From NCBI GenBank assembly GCA_964578905.1, contig CAZOER010000017.1:1-19794 (forward strand): a DNA stretch of 19,794 bases. The letters run 5' to 3'. The notes below the pieces were generated by a model. It was given only the letters and a program-made list of their open reading frames with translations. It made no database searches and had not been told where the DNA came from. Below are positions 1 to 7,276 of this stretch, one piece after another (within the stretch, counting starts at the first letter, position 1; every line of letters starts with the position of its first letter). The DNA comes from CAZVBV01 sp964578905. GTDB taxonomy: Bacteria; Patescibacteriota; Gracilibacteria; UBA4473. The translations under genes were made by a program, and so were the position numbers.

Positions 1-413
1 CATTCAAGATTAATCCAGAATTTATTCGAGTGATTATCGGAAAGGGTGGAGAAACTATCCAACGTCTCTGTGCAGAACACGATGTGAACATCGACATTGA
101 TGACGATGGAATCATCATGATTACTTCAACAAACCAAGAAGGAGCGAAAGCAGCACGGGCTGAAATCGATCTCATGACTTACGAACCAACGGTTGGGGAC
201 GAATTCGAAGGAACGGTGAAATCAATCATGGACTTCGGAGTCTTTGTTGAATACATCCCAGGAAAAGAAGCATTGGTTCACGTGTCAGAAATGGCAAACG
301 AACGAGTGAATAGCCCGAGTGATGTGGTCAAAGAAGGAGAAAAAGTAAAAGTGAAAATCATGGGAACTGATAAGATGGGACGAACTCAGTTGTCTATGAA
401 GGCTTGTCTGTAA
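1..413 (+). CDS. pnp: Polynucleotide phosphorylase, C-terminal end (partial)
   Basis: This is the 3' end of a gene entering from the left; the open frame runs to the window edge (first full codon at position 3), so the GTG at 30 is internal. The product fragment holds the two C-terminal RNA-binding modules of PNPase: a KH domain with the GxxG loop in VIIGKGGETI, then an S1 domain beginning near GDEFEGTVKSIMDFGVFVE and continuing through ALVHVSEMA to the end. KH followed directly by S1 at the C-terminus is the PNPase order. The enzyme degrades RNA 3'-5' by phosphorolysis in the cytoplasm; its catalytic RNase PH domains lie outside the window. The protein stops about 10 residues after the S1 domain, without the acidic tail used for RNase E binding in some Proteobacteria. 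It is followed by a strong terminator and converges on the suf operon. Confidence 0.93.
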   Translation, partial: FKINPEFIRVIIGKGGETIQRLCAEHDVNIDIDDDGIIMITSTNQEGAKAARAEIDLMTYEPTVGDEFEGTVKSIMDFGVFVEYIPGKEALVHVSEMANERVNSPSDVVKEGEKVKVKIMGTDKMGRTQLSMKACL

Positions 414-434
414 GAAATTCGAAAGATTTAAATT

Positions 435-464
435 AAACCCGGGTTCTAGAACCCGGGTTTTTTT
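435..464 (+). terminator. Rho-independent terminator of pnp
   Basis: A perfect 26-base palindrome at 435-460 (AAACCCGGGTTC and its complement, meeting at CTAG) is followed by seven T at 458-464. It lies 21 bases after the pnp stop. Read on the minus strand it follows the sufD stop directly, but there the trailing sequence is the weaker TTTAATTT, so it may terminate both convergent transcripts with a preference for pnp. Confidence 0.9.
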
Positions 465-987
465 ATTTCAAAAATCCAGTCTTAAGCACCTCCTGTGCTT
501 CGTTTTTCCCAATACCTCGTGATTGGAGATAAAGGATCTGTTCATCGCTTACAGGCGCCACAGAAGCGCTGTGGGAAGCGGACTTTACGTTATCAGTTTG
601 CACCGTCAAAACAGGAAGGGCTTTTCCTTTCCCGTTGCCCAAAAGAATAATCTTTTCACGCACATGAGCGGTGGCTTGTGTTGAAGTTTTTGCAATGATA
701 CCCGTTCCATTGAGTTCCAATTGAGCATCATCTTCAGCGGTTCCACGGAGCTCAATGATTCCCATTTGATTCGCACCATTAAACTTCATCACGACATTCC
801 ATTGTTTCATATCTTTCTTCATCGTTTGAATACGTCCCTGAATCTCACAATGGGCGTTCTCACCCTTCAAATCCACTTTCAATTCAAACTCTCGTGAACC
901 GGCATCAAAGTCCTCCAACTGCACGAGGAGCTTCTCGTTGTCACTAACGATTATGTGCTTGCTGTTCTCGGGATTTGTAAGTTTCAT
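463..987 (-). CDS. sufD: Minimal SufD-like Fe-S scaffold component
   Basis: This 174-residue protein is the third gene of a sufCBD operon. Its start overlaps the sufB stop by one base (TAATG), a coupling arrangement. The sequence covers only the beta-helix core and C-terminal helix of a SufB/SufD-family protein: about residues 10-135 are short beta-rich repeats, and 134-160 match the family signature seen in SufD as VKxSHxAxVxxxxExxLfYLxSRGI, here VKSASHSASVAPVSDEQ and YLQSRGI. His139 sits where SufD keeps its conserved cluster-assembly histidine. In the family SufD pairs with SufB in a SufBC2D complex where nascent Fe-S clusters form. Usual SufD is about 400 residues or more, so the whole N-terminal half is missing, with no frame remnant upstream because sufB abuts directly. 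I read it as a reduced SufD, not a second SufB, because it lacks the SufB cysteine region. Confidence 0.8.
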   Translation of the reverse strand: MKLTNPENSKHIIVSDNEKLLVQLEDFDAGSREFELKVDLKGENAHCEIQGRIQTMKKDMKQWNVVMKFNGANQMGIIELRGTAEDDAQLELNGTGIIAKTSTQATAHVREKIILLGNGKGKALPVLTVQTDNVKSASHSASVAPVSDEQILYLQSRGIGKNEAQEVLKTGFLK

Positions 988-2390
988 TATCCGATAGAGT
1001 TTTCCATTTCCATTTCAATCAGCCGGTTTAATTCACTGGCATATTCAAGGGGGAGTGTTTTGACCACTTCGTTCAAGAATCCATTCACGATCATTCCGCG
1101 TGCCGCTTCTTCATCGATTCCTCGTGATTCGAAGTAGAGCAAGACTTCATCAGAAATCTTCCCGGCGCTGGCTTCGTGGGTGATCTGTGCAGTATCGTTC
1201 TCACATTTGATATGAGGAATAGTATCCGCTGTTGAGTGGTCATCAAAGAGGAGTGCATCGCATTCCACGTGCACGACTGCATTCTCGGCAGATTTCTTCA
1301 CATCGACGATTCCACGATACGTGGAAATCCCGCCGCCTTTGGACAAACTTTTGGAAACGATATTGGTTCGGCAATTTTTTCCACTGATCATAACTTTGGA
1401 TCCCACATCCTGATTTTGTCCTTCGTTCGCTAATGCAATTCCGAGGTGATCGGCTCTCGCATTGTCTCCCACCAAAAGTGAACTCGGGTAGAGCATCGTG
1501 ACGCCTGATCCGAGATTTCCACCAATCCATTCCATCTTGGCGTTGTCATTCACAATCGCACGTTTGGTATTCAAATTAAACGTATCCTTGCTCCAGTTCT
1601 CTACGGACGAATAACGCATCTGCGCTCCCTTATTTACAAAGACTTCCACACATCCCGCATGCAGTGATTCACTGCCGTAGCGGGGCGCTGAGCATCCCTC
1701 AATGTAGTGCACTTGTGCTTCTTCTTCCACAATAATAAGCGTGTGCTCAAACTGTCCTTGGTTCATCGCATTCATTCTGAAATAGGCTTGGAGGGGTTGG
1801 GTAATCTCAACACCCTTTGGCACATAGAGAAATGTTCCCCCAGAAGTCACGGCATAATGCAACGCGGCAAATTTATGATCGGTGAGGGGAACACACTTTG
1901 AGAAATACTTCTGTACAAGTTCAGGATATTTTATAACCGCTGTATCGAAATCTTCGAAGATGACGCCTTGTTTACTCCATACATCTTTGACGCTGTGATA
2001 GACGTTTTCGCTCTCATACTGCGCTCCAACCCCAGCGAGAATTTCTCGTTCGGCTTGCGGAATCTTGAGACGTTCAAAGGTTCGCTTAATTTCAGGATCT
2101 ACATCGTTCCACGATTTTGAATTCTTTTTATCACTCGCTAATGCGAAGTACCGGATCTTTTTGAAATCCAGTTTCTTCAAACTGGGTCCCCAAGAGGGGA
2201 GTGGGAGTTCGTTAAATTTCTTCAGTGCTTGCAACCTGATATCCAGCATCCACGATGGTTCATTTTTACTCTCTGAAATTGATTGCACTAAGTCCTCCGA
2301 TAGCCCTGTATCGAATTTCTTTGCATAATCTTGATTATCGGAATGATCGAGATCTTGCTTGGTAAGGTCAGTGAAATCTACTGAACACAT
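987..2390 (-). CDS. sufB: Fe-S cluster assembly scaffold SufB
   Basis: A full-length (467 residue) SufB. It takes sulfur and iron to build nascent Fe-S clusters with SufC and SufD in the cytoplasm. The family hallmarks are present in order: GTFLYVPKGVEITQPLQAYFR (about 185-205), HTLIIVEEEAQVHYIEGCSAP (216-236), and the C-terminal block with VHVECDALL (Cys377, aligned by eye to E. coli Cys405, the proposed sulfur acceptor), CENDTAQITHEA (His405-Glu406, the His-Glu pair used at the SufB-SufD interface) and FESRGIDEEAARGMIVNGF. The ATG at 2388-2390 lies inside the end of sufC, giving a 13-base overlap in a different frame, and no Shine-Dalgarno precedes it, so translation probably depends on coupling. 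No cysteine desulfurase (sufS) or sufU is in the window. Confidence 0.95.
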   Translation of the reverse strand: MCSVDFTDLTKQDLDHSDNQDYAKKFDTGLSEDLVQSISESKNEPSWMLDIRLQALKKFNELPLPSWGPSLKKLDFKKIRYFALASDKKNSKSWNDVDPEIKRTFERLKIPQAEREILAGVGAQYESENVYHSVKDVWSKQGVIFEDFDTAVIKYPELVQKYFSKCVPLTDHKFAALHYAVTSGGTFLYVPKGVEITQPLQAYFRMNAMNQGQFEHTLIIVEEEAQVHYIEGCSAPRYGSESLHAGCVEVFVNKGAQMRYSSVENWSKDTFNLNTKRAIVNDNAKMEWIGGNLGSGVTMLYPSSLLVGDNARADHLGIALANEGQNQDVGSKVMISGKNCRTNIVSKSLSKGGGISTYRGIVDVKKSAENAVVHVECDALLFDDHSTADTIPHIKCENDTAQITHEASAGKISDEVLLYFESRGIDEEAARGMIVNGFLNEVVKTLPLEYASELNRLIEMEMENSIG

Positions 2391-3124
2391 TTTTTGTTCA
2401 TAAAGTTACAAAACCCACACTTATGCACTTTTTCTTTGAGTTCTTTTCCTCCTGATTGAATAATTTCTCCTTCACACAAAATATGAAAGTGCGTCGGTTG
2501 TACGAGGTCGAGGAGTTTCTCTGTGTGAGAAATCAGCACGAGCGCCTTGTCTCCCTCCTTCATAAATTCTTGTATAGCCTTCGCAACACGAGCGGTTCCA
2601 TCCACATCGAGCCCGGAATCAATCTCATCGAGGAATGCCACCTTGCTGTCGAGAGCCAGGAGCGAGACGATTTCCATCTTTCTTCGTTCGCCTCCGGAAG
2701 CGCCTTTGTTTACTTCACGGGAAAGGAATTCTTCACCGAGATGAAGATCTTCAAAATGTTTTCCGAGTGCTTTCTTGAATCGAAAACTGGAACGAAATTC
2801 TGGATCGCCCGCCTTCTTTGCGGCAAACAAAAATTCATTCGCATCCACACCATCCAGTTCAGGAGGGGATTGGAAGCTCAAGAAAAATCCAGCCTTCGCA
2901 CGATCAGCGGGCCTGAGTTTCAAGAAATCTTTCTTCTCGAATTCGATACTTCCCTTGGTCACGTTGTACTTCTTATCACCGAGGATAACCCGTCCTAACG
3001 TCGACTTCCCAGATCCGTTCGGACCCAGTAATGCGTGGATTTCTCCCTTTTTTATTTCCATATCGATACCCTTCAGAATCGCTTTGTCTTCAAATTGCGC
3101 ACAGAGGTTCTTGATTTTCAACAT
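2378..3124 (-). CDS. sufC: Fe-S assembly ATPase SufC
   Basis: An ABC-type ATPase of 248 residues that powers the SufBCD scaffold. Motifs: Walker A GPNGSGKST at 34-42, Q-loop Gln85 in SFQSPPEL, signature SGGER at 143-147, Walker B and following Asp-loop FLDEIDSGLDVD at 164-175, and switch His200. The pattern SFQSPPELDGV and DEIDSGLDVD are SufC-specific compared with other ABC ATPases. It is the first gene of the operon; a -10-like TATCAT lies 10 bases before the ATG. The last 13 residues are unusual for SufC: they contain C236-x2-C239 and C246 in a Lys/Phe-rich tail. The function call is firm; the role of the tail is unknown. Confidence 0.95.
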   Translation of the reverse strand: MLKIKNLCAQFEDKAILKGIDMEIKKGEIHALLGPNGSGKSTLGRVILGDKKYNVTKGSIEFEKKDFLKLRPADRAKAGFFLSFQSPPELDGVDANEFLFAAKKAGDPEFRSSFRFKKALGKHFEDLHLGEEFLSREVNKGASGGERRKMEIVSLLALDSKVAFLDEIDSGLDVDGTARVAKAIQEFMKEGDKALVLISHTEKLLDLVQPTHFHILCEGEIIQSGGKELKEKVHKCGFCNFMNKKCVQ

Positions 3125-3134
3125 AAATAAAGTG

Positions 3135-3140
3135 ATGATA
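3135..3140 (-). promoter_or_regulatory. Candidate -10 element for sufCBD
   Basis: On the minus strand TATCAT (5 of 6 to TATAAT) ends 10 bases before the sufC ATG. The -35 position is T-rich with no good match, so this is a weak call. If correct, the transcript would start within about 4 bases of the ATG. Confidence 0.35.
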
Positions 3141-3200
3141 GCGGGTGCAGTTTTACAAAAAATTCATTTTTTGACAAAATTAAGCAGGACAAAAACAAAC

Positions 3201-4040
3201 ATGAAAAATATAAAACCAATCCTTATCGAAGCACTGGAAAATCATGAGTCCCGTCTAGGAAAGACTTTCGGGTCTATTTTGGTTTTGCTTATTGTGATTT
3301 CAGTGGGTGCATTTTTATTAGAAAATATTGAGTATTTTGCACCGTGGAAACCAATTTTGCATCTGATTGATATTATAATTTTATCAATCTTCGCAGTGGA
3401 ATATGTGCTTCGTTTTATAATTGCGCGAAGAAAATGGAAATTTGTTTTCTCATTCCTTGGGATTATAGATCTTCTGGTAGTAATGCCTCTCTTTACGCAT
3501 GTGTTTAACATCGCCTTCTTGAGAGGATTCCGAATGCTGAAGATTCTTTATCTTCTCAAAACGATCAGGCAATCACATTTGATGCTGTCGTTCTTTCACT
3601 CATTTCGACTTTACAAACAGGAATTGAGGATTTTTTGTATGACACTTTTCGCAGTCCTTCTTATGAGTTCGATGGCAATTTTCGCTTTTGAACATGGCGT
3701 GAATCCGGACTTTGATACCATGATCAATTCACTCTGGTGGTCGATCGTAACGATTACTAATGTGGGATATGGAGACATTGTTCCCATTACGATTATGGGA
3801 AAGGTTGTCGGAGCAGGCGTGATGCTTATGGGACTGGCGACCGTGGCGTTGATGACAGCGATTTTGACAAAGATCTTCATCGATCACTTCTTTGGAAAAC
3901 GATTGCATACGTGTGCATTCTGCCATTTTCCGCACCATGACCACGATGCGAAGTTCTGCAAAAACTGCGGAGCAGAGCTCGACATCAAAGAATTGCGGAA
4001 AGCAGAAACGATTATTCCAGCACGAAACGGGAAGAAATAG
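3201..4040 (+). CDS. Voltage-gated-type K+ channel with C-terminal zinc ribbon
   Basis: A 279-residue six-helix channel protein. Predicted helices: S1 24-42, S2 52-71 (Glu68), S3 81-98 (Asp90), S4 105-123, S5 143-163, pore helix 174-185, S6 200-228. S4 has basic residues every third position (R108, R111, K114, K120, R123, with Tyr at 117), the pattern of a voltage sensor. The filter region is TITNVGYGDIVP (184-195): the GYGD core is intact, but the residue aligned with the Thr of TVGYG is Asn187. The cytoplasmic tail carries C238-x2-C241 and C253-x2-C256 with four His between, a zinc-ribbon-like module ending in FCKNCGAELD. I chose the ATG at 3201 because the open frame upstream lies antisense to sufC and reads as non-homologous. 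A weak TTTACA/CAAAAT pair at 3152-3180 could be its promoter. Its stop (4038-4040) abuts the folD stop with no base between. Confidence 0.88.
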   Translation: MKNIKPILIEALENHESRLGKTFGSILVLLIVISVGAFLLENIEYFAPWKPILHLIDIIILSIFAVEYVLRFIIARRKWKFVFSFLGIIDLLVVMPLFTHVFNIAFLRGFRMLKILYLLKTIRQSHLMLSFFHSFRLYKQELRIFCMTLFAVLLMSSMAIFAFEHGVNPDFDTMINSLWWSIVTITNVGYGDIVPITIMGKVVGAGVMLMGLATVALMTAILTKIFIDHFFGKRLHTCAFCHFPHHDHDAKFCKNCGAELDIKELRKAETIIPARNGKK

Positions 4041-4907
4041 TTAGGCTTCGGCTGACTTGATTGTATTCTCAATCAAACTCACAACGGTCATCGGTCCTAC
4101 TCCACCAGGCACTGGTGTTATTAACGATGCCACGTCTTTTGCGCTCTCGAAGTCTACATCACCGCAGAGCGTTCCATCCTCCTGTCTATTGATGCCCACA
4201 TCGATCACGACGCATCCTTTTTTTAATTTGTCTCCTGTGATGAACTTTGGTTTCCCAACTGCCACTACGAGAATGTCAGCATTCTTCAAGTGTTCATCGA
4301 GATTGCTCGTGTGTCGGTGACAGGTCGTCACGGTTGCATTGCGATTAATCAAAAGTCCAGAGATAGGCTTTCCAACAATGTTTGATCGTCCGATGACAAC
4401 AGCATTTTTTCCTTCAATCTTCACGCCGGCACTATCAAGCATCATGATGATTCCCTTTGGTGTGCAGGATTGAAGACACTCTTCTCCGAGGAATAACTTT
4501 CCGACATTGGTCGGTGTAAATCCATCGACATCCTTTCGTGGATCGATTTTTCGCAATACCTTTTCCACAGAAATATGATCGGGGATTGGGAGCTGTACAA
4601 TCACTCCGTGAATCGCATCGTCGTTATTAATTCCTTCAATTTCTTTCAGCACATCTGCTTCAGTAATACTGGTATCGAATCGTCTGACATCAGAAATGAT
4701 GCCGGCTTGAGCCGCAAACTTTTCTTTTTGTTTCACATAACTTGCAGAAGCAGGATGCTCTCCGATGAGGATAACGACCAACTTTGGTTGAATACCCCCG
4801 ATCGGAGTCGAGGGCAGGCTCTTTTTCTTCAATTTTTCTACACGAGGCTTCAAATTTTCATCGATAATCTTTTGAGCGATGTCGCGACCGGAGAGAATAT
4901 TGGTCAT
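4041..4907 (-). CDS. folD: Bifunctional methylenetetrahydrofolate dehydrogenase/cyclohydrolase FolD
   Basis: A 288-residue FolD, which interconverts 5,10-methylene-, methenyl- and 10-formyl-tetrahydrofolate with NADP+ in the cytoplasm. Seen in order: SASYVKQKEK with the Tyr57/Lys61 pair of the active site (YxxxK), VQLPIPDH (104-111), the DVDGF motif (126-130) with following TPTNVG, GRSNIVGKP (173-181) in the nucleotide-binding fold, and PVPGGVGPMT (265-274). About 10 extra residues (29-40, KSLPSTPIGGIQ) lengthen the segment before the first strand. The ATG overlaps the tmk stop as ATGA, so it is co-transcribed with and probably coupled to thymidylate kinase; both serve dTMP/one-carbon metabolism. 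No terminator separates its end from the convergent channel gene. Confidence 0.95.
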   Translation of the reverse strand: MTNILSGRDIAQKIIDENLKPRVEKLKKKSLPSTPIGGIQPKLVVILIGEHPASASYVKQKEKFAAQAGIISDVRRFDTSITEADVLKEIEGINNDDAIHGVIVQLPIPDHISVEKVLRKIDPRKDVDGFTPTNVGKLFLGEECLQSCTPKGIIMMLDSAGVKIEGKNAVVIGRSNIVGKPISGLLINRNATVTTCHRHTSNLDEHLKNADILVVAVGKPKFITGDKLKKGCVVIDVGINRQEDGTLCGDVDFESAKDVASLITPVPGGVGPMTVVSLIENTIKSAEA

Positions 4908-5572
4908 GATTTTTTTTGTAATTTTTCAAGAGAGAGCATCAAGATTTCCTCGGCTATTTCTTCGCGTCGACGGAGTTCACCATTAAAGTCCACAGACATC
5001 TTTGTCCATCGGAAGTCTTTCTCACAACGAGCTAAGGCGACCTTTCGAACTTTTTCTAAATAGAGTTCATCAGATTCATGAATATCAGCGAGTCGGTTCT
5101 TTGCCGCATGAATCTTTGCCCGTGATGCTTCACTTGCATCAAGGAAAATAACGAGACTTTCTCGTGGGAATCCACACATTTCATATTCCAATTTTTCAAT
5201 AAATTCCTCTAATTCTCGGGTTTCTGTTTTTCCTTTTCCTCGTGCTGGAGTGTAGATCAAATTCGACGTAACGCCGCGATCAAAAATCACGACATCATTT
5301 TCCGTTCGCAACTTCTCAATGTTCTCCAGTTGAAAGAGTCTGTCAGCGGCATACAAATTCGCCACCAATCTCGGATCGAGAGAATCCATGTTTCCAAATT
5401 CACCTCGCAAGTATGCCGCGATGCGGGGACCAGCAGGAGAAGATTCATATCCAGGAAAGCGAACAAATCCGACGGATAAACCCTTAGCTTTCAAATTCTC
5501 AATCAACAATTTCGTTTGTGTGGATTTACCACATGCGTCCAGTCCTTCTAAAACGATAATTGGAGCTTTCAT
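4904..5572 (-). CDS. tmk: Thymidylate kinase
   Basis: A 222-residue P-loop kinase that phosphorylates dTMP to dTDP. Motifs: EGLDACGKST (9-18) as P-loop, RFPGYESSPAG (38-48) for the dTMP site, AADR (75-78), FDRG (97-100) as the DR(Y/G) motif, and a C-terminal helical part with an Arg-containing lid near 150-163. The P-loop has Cys at the position often held by Ala/Gly, which is tolerated in the family. It is the first gene of a two-gene unit with folD (4-base ATGA overlap). It is the only gene in the window that ends in TGA. Its ATG lies 9 bases after a TACACT -10 candidate, so its mRNA may be leaderless. Confidence 0.92.
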   Translation of the reverse strand: MKAPIIVLEGLDACGKSTQTKLLIENLKAKGLSVGFVRFPGYESSPAGPRIAAYLRGEFGNMDSLDPRLVANLYAADRLFQLENIEKLRTENDVVIFDRGVTSNLIYTPARGKGKTETRELEEFIEKLEYEMCGFPRESLVIFLDASEASRAKIHAAKNRLADIHESDELYLEKVRKVALARCEKDFRWTKMSVDFNGELRRREEIAEEILMLSLEKLQKKS

Positions 5573-5581
5573 TGCGCGGAG

Positions 5582-5609
5582 AGTGTAGTGATTTTCGGGA
5601 ATTGTTCAA
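5582..5609 (-). promoter_or_regulatory. Candidate promoter of tmk-folD
   Basis: On the minus strand TTGAAC (5604-5609) and TACACT (5582-5587) are separated by 16 bases. The -10 ends 9 bases before the tmk ATG, so the predicted start of transcription falls at or next to the initiation codon. It is interleaved with the divergent folP promoter. Confidence 0.45.
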
Positions 5610-5615
5610 GAATTG

Positions 5616-5624
5616 TGGTAAGTT
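5616..5624 (+). promoter_or_regulatory. Candidate extended -10 promoter of folP
   Basis: TGGTAAGTT (extended -10 TGG plus TAAGTT at 5619-5624), preceded by TG as in the two strongest promoters of the window (TGTGGTATAAT). No good -35 is visible. The -10 ends 7 bases before the folP ATG, predicting a leaderless mRNA. Confidence 0.4.
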
Positions 5625-5631
5625 ACGGCTG

Positions 5632-6363
5632 ATGAAAAAAGTTCAACTTTTCGGAATTCTCAATATCACTCCAGACAGTTTTTCAGATGGAGGAGAATTT
5701 TTGGATACGGAGAAGGCGCTTGAACAGGCGCATTCATTGATTATGAATGGCGCTGATTACATTGACATCGGAGGGGAATCGACACGTCCTCATTCACAAC
5801 CAATAACTCCAGAACAGGAGTGGGGGAGAGTGGGAGCCATTGTTGAACAACTCTTAAAAATCTACCCCGGACAGATCTCTCTCGACACACAACACGTTGC
5901 CACGGCTCAGAAATTCTTAGCGCTTGGAGGAACAATCCTCAACGACGTGTCGGGATTTCAAGATCCCGCAATGCGGGCCCTCGCACCAAAATTTGAAAAA
6001 ATAATCCTGATGCATTTCCCAGGGAAGACGCTAGAGGAAGTGCACACACAACAGATCGATTCGGTTGAGCAAGTCAGAGATGAACTCCTTCAGCGTAAAG
6101 GAGAACTGCTTCAGTCTGGCGTAAAAGCAGAGAAAATCATCTTTGATCCAGGGATTGGATTTGGGAAAACAATGGAGTGCAATAGGAAACTCTTGAAATT
6201 CGCTGAACTTGTTCCCAACGAAAAAGTGCTCATCGGACATTCTCGAAAACGTTTCTTGGGAGAACACCGATTTGAAGTGGAGCCCAATCTTGAAGCTGGC
6301 AAAATAGCGATAGCATCAGGCGCGTCATATGTACGGGTGCACGACATGGAAGGATACCGTTAA
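5632..6363 (+). CDS. folP: Dihydropteroate synthase
   Basis: A 243-residue TIM-barrel enzyme that joins p-aminobenzoate to the pterin pyrophosphate to give dihydropteroate, the sulfonamide target. Signature motifs are all present: NITPDSFSDGG (11-21), DIGGESTRP (45-53), SLDTQ (83-87), NDVSG (104-108), DPGIGFGKT (172-180), GHSRKRF (202-208) and the C-terminal VRVHD (234-238). The N-terminus starts directly at the first strand (MKKVQLFGILNITPD), somewhat shorter than E. coli FolP. I chose the ATG at 5632; the in-frame extension to 5560 runs through the divergent promoter region and adds no recognisable sequence. It is divergent from tmk-folD, so the folate-related genes share an intergenic region of 59 bases. 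Its TAA stop shares the bases TTAA (6360-6363) with the stop of the convergent nnrD. Confidence 0.94.
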   Translation: MKKVQLFGILNITPDSFSDGGEFLDTEKALEQAHSLIMNGADYIDIGGESTRPHSQPITPEQEWGRVGAIVEQLLKIYPGQISLDTQHVATAQKFLALGGTILNDVSGFQDPAMRALAPKFEKIILMHFPGKTLEEVHTQQIDSVEQVRDELLQRKGELLQSGVKAEKIIFDPGIGFGKTMECNRKLLKFAELVPNEKVLIGHSRKRFLGEHRFEVEPNLEAGKIAIASGASYVRVHDMEGYR

Positions 6364-7166
6364 AGGTATTGCTTCGCGACTTCTGGAAAAACATGCACCA
6401 AATCCTCTGCGGTGAGCACGCACTGTTTTTGACATAAAAATTCTCCACACTTTCCCCAGAGGAACGTGGCGGTTTTCAAAACCTCAAAGGGTTTGAGATG
6501 TTGTCCGACAAGTCCTGCTATAATCCCTGCCAAAGCATCTCCAGAGCCGCCTACTGTCATTTCAGGGGTTCCGGTTTTATTCTCATGCCATTCTTTTTTC
6601 GGTCCAGCAATCAGATCGATTGGACCTTTTTTGAGAATGAAACAGTGCTGCTTGTGTGCCATTGCCTGAACGTTCTTTTCTGTCGCTGACACTTCAAATA
6701 CGCGCTCAAACTCTCGATCATGAGGCGTGAGTATCATCGGAATATTACGCTTCACTTTCAAAATTTCAGGAATTAATCCATCGGCGTCAACCACGACTGG
6801 AATTTGCACCTGCGTTAAAATCTTCACCAATGCTTGACGAGAATCACTCATCGTTCCCAGACCATTTCCAATCAGAAGTACATCACAGTGTTCAGATTCT
6901 TTCACGATGCGTGGCACATCCTTCACACTCAAAAAATTCCCCGCGAATTCTTGCACAATGAAATTTAAACTCGCACTTCTTACTACCGTGGCGTGTTTTG
7001 GAGGGACAAAGAGAAAGAGGAGATCAGCTCCCGTCTTTTCTGCCCCCAGTCCGGCTAATGCAGGGGCTCCGTGAAATATTTCATTCCCACCAATAATGAG
7101 AACGCGCCCATTTTGTCCTTTGTGCGTTTTTTTATCACGAAGAGGGAGTGAAATATTATTTGCCAT
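6360..7166 (-). CDS. nnrD: ADP/ATP-dependent NAD(P)H-hydrate dehydratase
   Basis: A 268-residue ribokinase-fold enzyme that repairs hydrated NAD(P)H (NADHX/NADPHX) to the normal cofactor. Evidence: GRVLIIGGNEIFHGAPALAG (20-39), GNGLGT (100-105), VVDADGL (125-131), LTPHDREFERVF (146-157) and the catalytic glycine-rich motif TVGGSGDALAGIIAG (204-218). In E. coli and many bacteria this domain is fused to an N-terminal epimerase (NnrE); here only the dehydratase is present. The ATG at 7166 is preferred over an upstream in-frame TTG at 7202, since the protein then starts at the usual distance from the first strand and the TTG would overlap a candidate -35. Its stop codon overlaps that of folP. Confidence 0.9.
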   Translation of the reverse strand: MANNISLPLRDKKTHKGQNGRVLIIGGNEIFHGAPALAGLGAEKTGADLLFLFVPPKHATVVRSASLNFIVQEFAGNFLSVKDVPRIVKESEHCDVLLIGNGLGTMSDSRQALVKILTQVQIPVVVDADGLIPEILKVKRNIPMILTPHDREFERVFEVSATEKNVQAMAHKQHCFILKKGPIDLIAGPKKEWHENKTGTPEMTVGGSGDALAGIIAGLVGQHLKPFEVLKTATFLWGKCGEFLCQKQCVLTAEDLVHVFPEVAKQYL

Positions 7167-7173
7167 CCTTTTT

Positions 7174-7202
7174 TCAATAGAAGAAAACCTTACAAAATAC
7201 AA
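7174..7202 (-). promoter_or_regulatory. Candidate promoter of nnrD
   Basis: Minus-strand TTGTAT (7197-7202), 17-base spacer, TATTGA (7174-7179), ending 7 bases before the chosen ATG. The -10 is poor (3 of 6), so this is tentative; spacing is what makes it worth listing. Confidence 0.28.
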
Positions 7203-7224
7203 GCGAAAAAGAGGGGCGAATCTC

Positions 7225-7253
7225 TTGCAAAAATGTAATTATCATGGTACAAT
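7225..7253 (+). promoter_or_regulatory. Sigma70-type promoter of the 7277 gene
   Basis: TTGCAA (7225-7230), 17-base spacer, TACAAT (7248-7253) with an extended TGG just before it. The predicted start near 7260 leaves a leader of about 17 bases to the ATG at 7277, with no Shine-Dalgarno in it. Confidence 0.72.
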
Positions 7254-7276
7254 ACAGGGATTATTAAATATTTTTT

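Noticed and set aside
2456..2998. Plus-strand open frame of 180 residues
   Set aside because: It is a shadow of sufC on the opposite strand with no recognisable protein features.
2775..3200. N-terminal extension of the channel gene reading from 2775
   Set aside because: It is antisense to sufC and crosses the sufC start; the protein before the ATG at 3201 has no channel-like sequence.
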